Origin: Flavihumibacter fluvii
GTDB taxonomy: Bacteria > Bacteroidota > Bacteroidia > Chitinophagales > Chitinophagaceae
Assembly (NCBI RefSeq): GCF_018595675.2
Contig: NZ_CP092333.1
Location: forward strand, 4,674,001 to 4,738,000
Direction of reading: 5' to 3'
DNA length: 64,000 nucleotides
Position 1 is the stretch's first letter. Each line of letters starts with the position of its first letter. Positions 61,950 through 64,000 of this stretch are shown piece by piece. Below the pieces are notes generated by a model that was not told the origin of the DNA, did no database searches, and saw nothing but the letters and a program-made list of their open reading frames with translations. The position numbers and the translations under genes were made by a program.

Positions 61950-63914
61950 TTATCCGGCCTTGAGTGGTTCAATGGAAAATTCAGGACGTTTTCCTAAAAC
62001 CGCTTCAATGTCTTCTTTATAAATGACTTCTTTTGTAAGTAATAAATCAGCTAATTTTTGCAACGAAACCTTGTTTTGAGTAAGTATTTCTTTTGTGCGG
62101 TTATAGGCATCAGTCACTAATTTCCTGACCTCTTCATCGATCAGGCTTCCTGTTTCTTCACTATATGGTTTTTGAAGGCCGTTATCCCTTTGGCCGGTTG
62201 AATCATAAAAACTTACATTCCCAATCTTTTTATTGAAGCCAAAATAAACCACCATCATATAGGCTTCGCGGGTAACTTTTTCCAGGTCGTCCAGCGCGCC
62301 CGATGATACTTCGCCAAAAATAATTTCTTCTGCAGCGCGCCCACCCAGAGTAGCGCATATATGTTCAGTAAATGCAGTTTCACTGCGTAATTGTTTTTCT
62401 TCGGGCAGGTACCATGCTGCACCCAATGATTTGCCGCGTGGAATGATGGAGACTTTTACAAGGGGGTCTACCCTTTTAAGTAACCAGCTCACCAGTGCAT
62501 GACCGGCTTCATGGTAGGCGATAATCTTTTTCTCTTCAGGAGAGATAATCTTGCTTTTCTTTTCCAAACCGGCAACCACGCGGTCTATAGCATCCAGGAA
62601 ATCCTCCCTGGTGATTTTGCTCTTTTTCTTTCTTGCCGCTATTAAGGCCGATTCATTGCATATATTGGCGATATCGGCCCCTGAGAAACCCGGTGTCTGT
62701 GAAGCTAAAAAATGGATGTCGATGGAATCATCCATCACCAGGCTACGCATATGGACCTTGAAAATCGCTTCCCTTTCATTCATGTTGGGCAGCTCAAGGT
62801 AGATATGGCGGTCAAACCTGCCTGGCCGTAGTAAGGCTGGATCCAGCATGTCGGCGCGGTTAGTAGCAGCCAGCACAATCACCCCGCTGTTTGTTCCGAA
62901 GCCATCCATTTCAGTTAGTAACTGGTTCAGGGTGCTTTCCCTTTCGTCATTGGCCCCGCTAAGAAATGCCCCCTTTCCCCTGGACCTGCCGATGGCATCT
63001 ATCTCATCAATAAAAATGATGCAGGGGGCTTTTTCTTTGGCCTGTTTGAACAAATCGCGAACCCTTGATGCCCCAACACCCACAAACATTTCCACAAACT
63101 CAGATCCTGAAATCGAAAAGAATGGTACCTGGGCTTCACCGGCAACTGCTTTCGCCAATAAGGTTTTTCCTGTTCCTGGTGGACCTACCAGCATTACACC
63201 CCTGGGTATTTTTGCACCTAGTTTGGTAAATGTCTCCGGACTTTTTAAAAAGTCCACAATCTCCCGGACTTCCATTTCTGCCTCTTCCAGTCCGGCTACA
63301 TCATCAAAAGTGATATTGCTTTGTTGCTTTTCAATTAGTGTGGCTGTTGATTTGCCAAAGTTGAAAATGGAGCTGCCACCCATTCCGCCCATCCCGCCTG
63401 ATCTGCGAAGTAAATAGTTCCATAAAGCGAAAATCAGGAAGAAAGGGATTATCCACCCCAGGATGCCCCAGAACCAGTCAGTCTTTTTTTCATAGAACAC
63501 ATTGATTTTTTCGTTGGCCGGAAAAGCCTTTTCTGCTTCATCCAGCTTGCGTTCAAATGACTCAATGGAACCAATTGTAATACTATACTGCGGACCCGGA
63601 TTTACACCTTTTCCAACAACCGGCTTTAACACTTCCCTAAATGCTGAATCATTACTAAAGGATGCTTTTATATATATGTTTGCTTTTTCATTGTTGACAA
63701 CAACAATTTTTTCCACTGCATTTCGTGAAAGGATATTTTTTTCGAATTCTTGCCAGGTTATTTCTTTTACCGTTGAAAGGAGGCTTGATAAATAGGGAAA
63801 GAGAAGGAGCGCTACAATAAAAACATACATCCATCGCCAATTGAAGCCCGACCCCACCGGTGCTGGTTTTTGTGGAGTACCCGGAGTCGTATTGCTTTTC
63901 TGAACGGCATTCAT
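61950..63914 (-). CDS. ftsH: ATP-dependent zinc metalloprotease FtsH
   Basis: A 654-residue inner-membrane protease that removes damaged or regulatory membrane and soluble proteins. Two membrane helices (about 29-48 and 148-170) flank a periplasmic domain. The AAA domain has Walker A GPPGTGKT (244-251), Walker B IIFIDE (299-304) and the second region of homology near [20 protein letters not shown]. The zinc site is HEAGH (468-472). Gly/Met-rich linker GGMGGMGG at 173-180 is common in Bacteroidota FtsH. It begins 3 bases after the stop of the next upstream gene. Confidence 0.96.
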   Translation of the reverse strand: MNAVQKSNTTPGTPQKPAPVGSGFNWRWMYVFIVALLLFPYLSSLLSTVKEITWQEFEKNILSRNAVEKIVVVNNEKANIYIKASFSNDSAFREVLKPVVGKGVNPGPQYSITIGSIESFERKLDEAEKAFPANEKINVFYEKKTDWFWGILGWIIPFFLIFALWNYLLRRSGGMGGMGGSSIFNFGKSTATLIEKQQSNITFDDVAGLEEAEMEVREIVDFLKSPETFTKLGAKIPRGVMLVGPPGTGKTLLAKAVAGEAQVPFFSISGSEFVEMFVGVGASRVRDLFKQAKEKAPCIIFIDEIDAIGRSRGKGAFLSGANDERESTLNQLLTEMDGFGTNSGVIVLAATNRADMLDPALLRPGRFDRHIYLELPNMNEREAIFKVHMRSLVMDDSIDIHFLASQTPGFSGADIANICNESALIAARKKKSKITREDFLDAIDRVVAGLEKKSKIISPEEKKIIAYHEAGHALVSWLLKRVDPLVKVSIIPRGKSLGAAWYLPEEKQLRSETAFTEHICATLGGRAAEEIIFGEVSSGALDDLEKVTREAYMMVVYFGFNKKIGNVSFYDSTGQRDNGLQKPYSEETGSLIDEEVRKLVTDAYNRTKEILTQNKVSLQKLADLLLTKEVIYKEDIEAVLGKRPEFSIEPLKAG

Positions 63915-63917
63915 CTT

Positions 63918-64000
63918 TTACTGGTTAGTTGCTTTTGGGGTAGTTTTAATACCTGGTGATAAGAGCAATCCGTTGGTAATCTCCCAAACTTCCATTCTCT
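63918..64000 (-). CDS. C-terminal end of an unidentified gene upstream of ftsH (partial)
   Basis: On the minus strand a frame runs in from the right edge and stops at TAA (63918-63920), 3 bases before the ftsH start. It reads about 26 residues ending VWEITNGLLLSPGIKT and a short polar tail. In many Bacteroidota rsfS (ribosomal silencing factor) precedes ftsH, so this may be its tail, but the sequence shown is too short to say. A second frame is also open here, so the call is weak. Confidence 0.35.
   Translation of the reverse strand, partial: RMEVWEITNGLLLSPGIKTTPKATNQ

Noticed and set aside
1-64000. CRISPR arrays, insertion sequences, prophage genes
   Set aside because: No regularly spaced repeats, transposase, integrase or phage structural genes were seen.

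Overview
The window is chromosomal DNA from a member of the Bacteroidota, most likely the family Chitinophagaceae or a close relative. The signs are the gliding/type IX secretion core gldK-gldL-gldM-gldN, several TonB-dependent receptors with Bacteroidota-type plugs, an ECF sigma factor, DUF4271 beside hemD, a DUF4783 protein, and promoters of the Bacteroidota form TTG-N19..23-TAnnTTTG. Shine-Dalgarno sequences are weak or absent. I see no insertion sequence, prophage or CRISPR array.

Layout. 1-7620: inositol catabolism, with the end of a probable iolB, then iolC, iolD, mmsA/iolA, iolE, iolG and a LacI-type regulator. 7625-7788: a tRNA-Arg(CCG) with its own promoter and a hairpin leader. 7920-16922: a surface-polysaccharide region. 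Five tightly packed plus-strand genes (four family-2 glycosyltransferases and a sugar-type methyltransferase) converge on four minus-strand genes (DegT aminotransferase, WbqC-like, GNAT/FemAB-like, Wzt-like ABC ATPase). 17149-23905: a sugar-use locus with a GH140-like glycosidase, an unrecognised lipoprotein, a mutarotase-like protein, a short-chain dehydrogenase, an enolase-superfamily acid-sugar dehydratase and, convergent, a FucP-like transporter. 24107-30822: three TonB-dependent receptors. The middle one is BtuB-like and has a cobalamin riboswitch in its leader.

30867-44460: mostly housekeeping and envelope genes, namely an APC permease, a Cys/Met-type PLP enzyme, TolC and HlyD-like efflux parts without a pump, gpsA, hemW, a TamA/BamA-like protein, DUF4271, hemD and a YyaL-like thioredoxin-domain protein. 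44621-49461: gldKLMN, closed by a strong terminator. 49462-49952 has no gene but holds a candidate small RNA with its own promoter, operator-like palindrome and terminator. 49953-54417 (minus): an ECF sigma factor, an unusual protein with an inner-membrane helix and a C-terminal barrel-like domain, a lipoprotein and uvrC. 54547-59434 (minus): gpmI, a haem-binding-domain protein, a small membrane protein and a haem-type TonB receptor. 59639-64000: DUF4783, nadC, a SUI1-type factor, a small membrane protein, a YjdI-like Fe-S protein, ftsH and the end of one more gene.

The most promising items for novelty are the sigma / envelope-spanning protein / lipoprotein / uvrC operon, the stand-alone small RNA after gldN, the GH140-linked oxidative sugar pathway, and a short palindromic repeat family seen three times. 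Functional calls come from reading the translated sequences and recalled family features; no database search was run.
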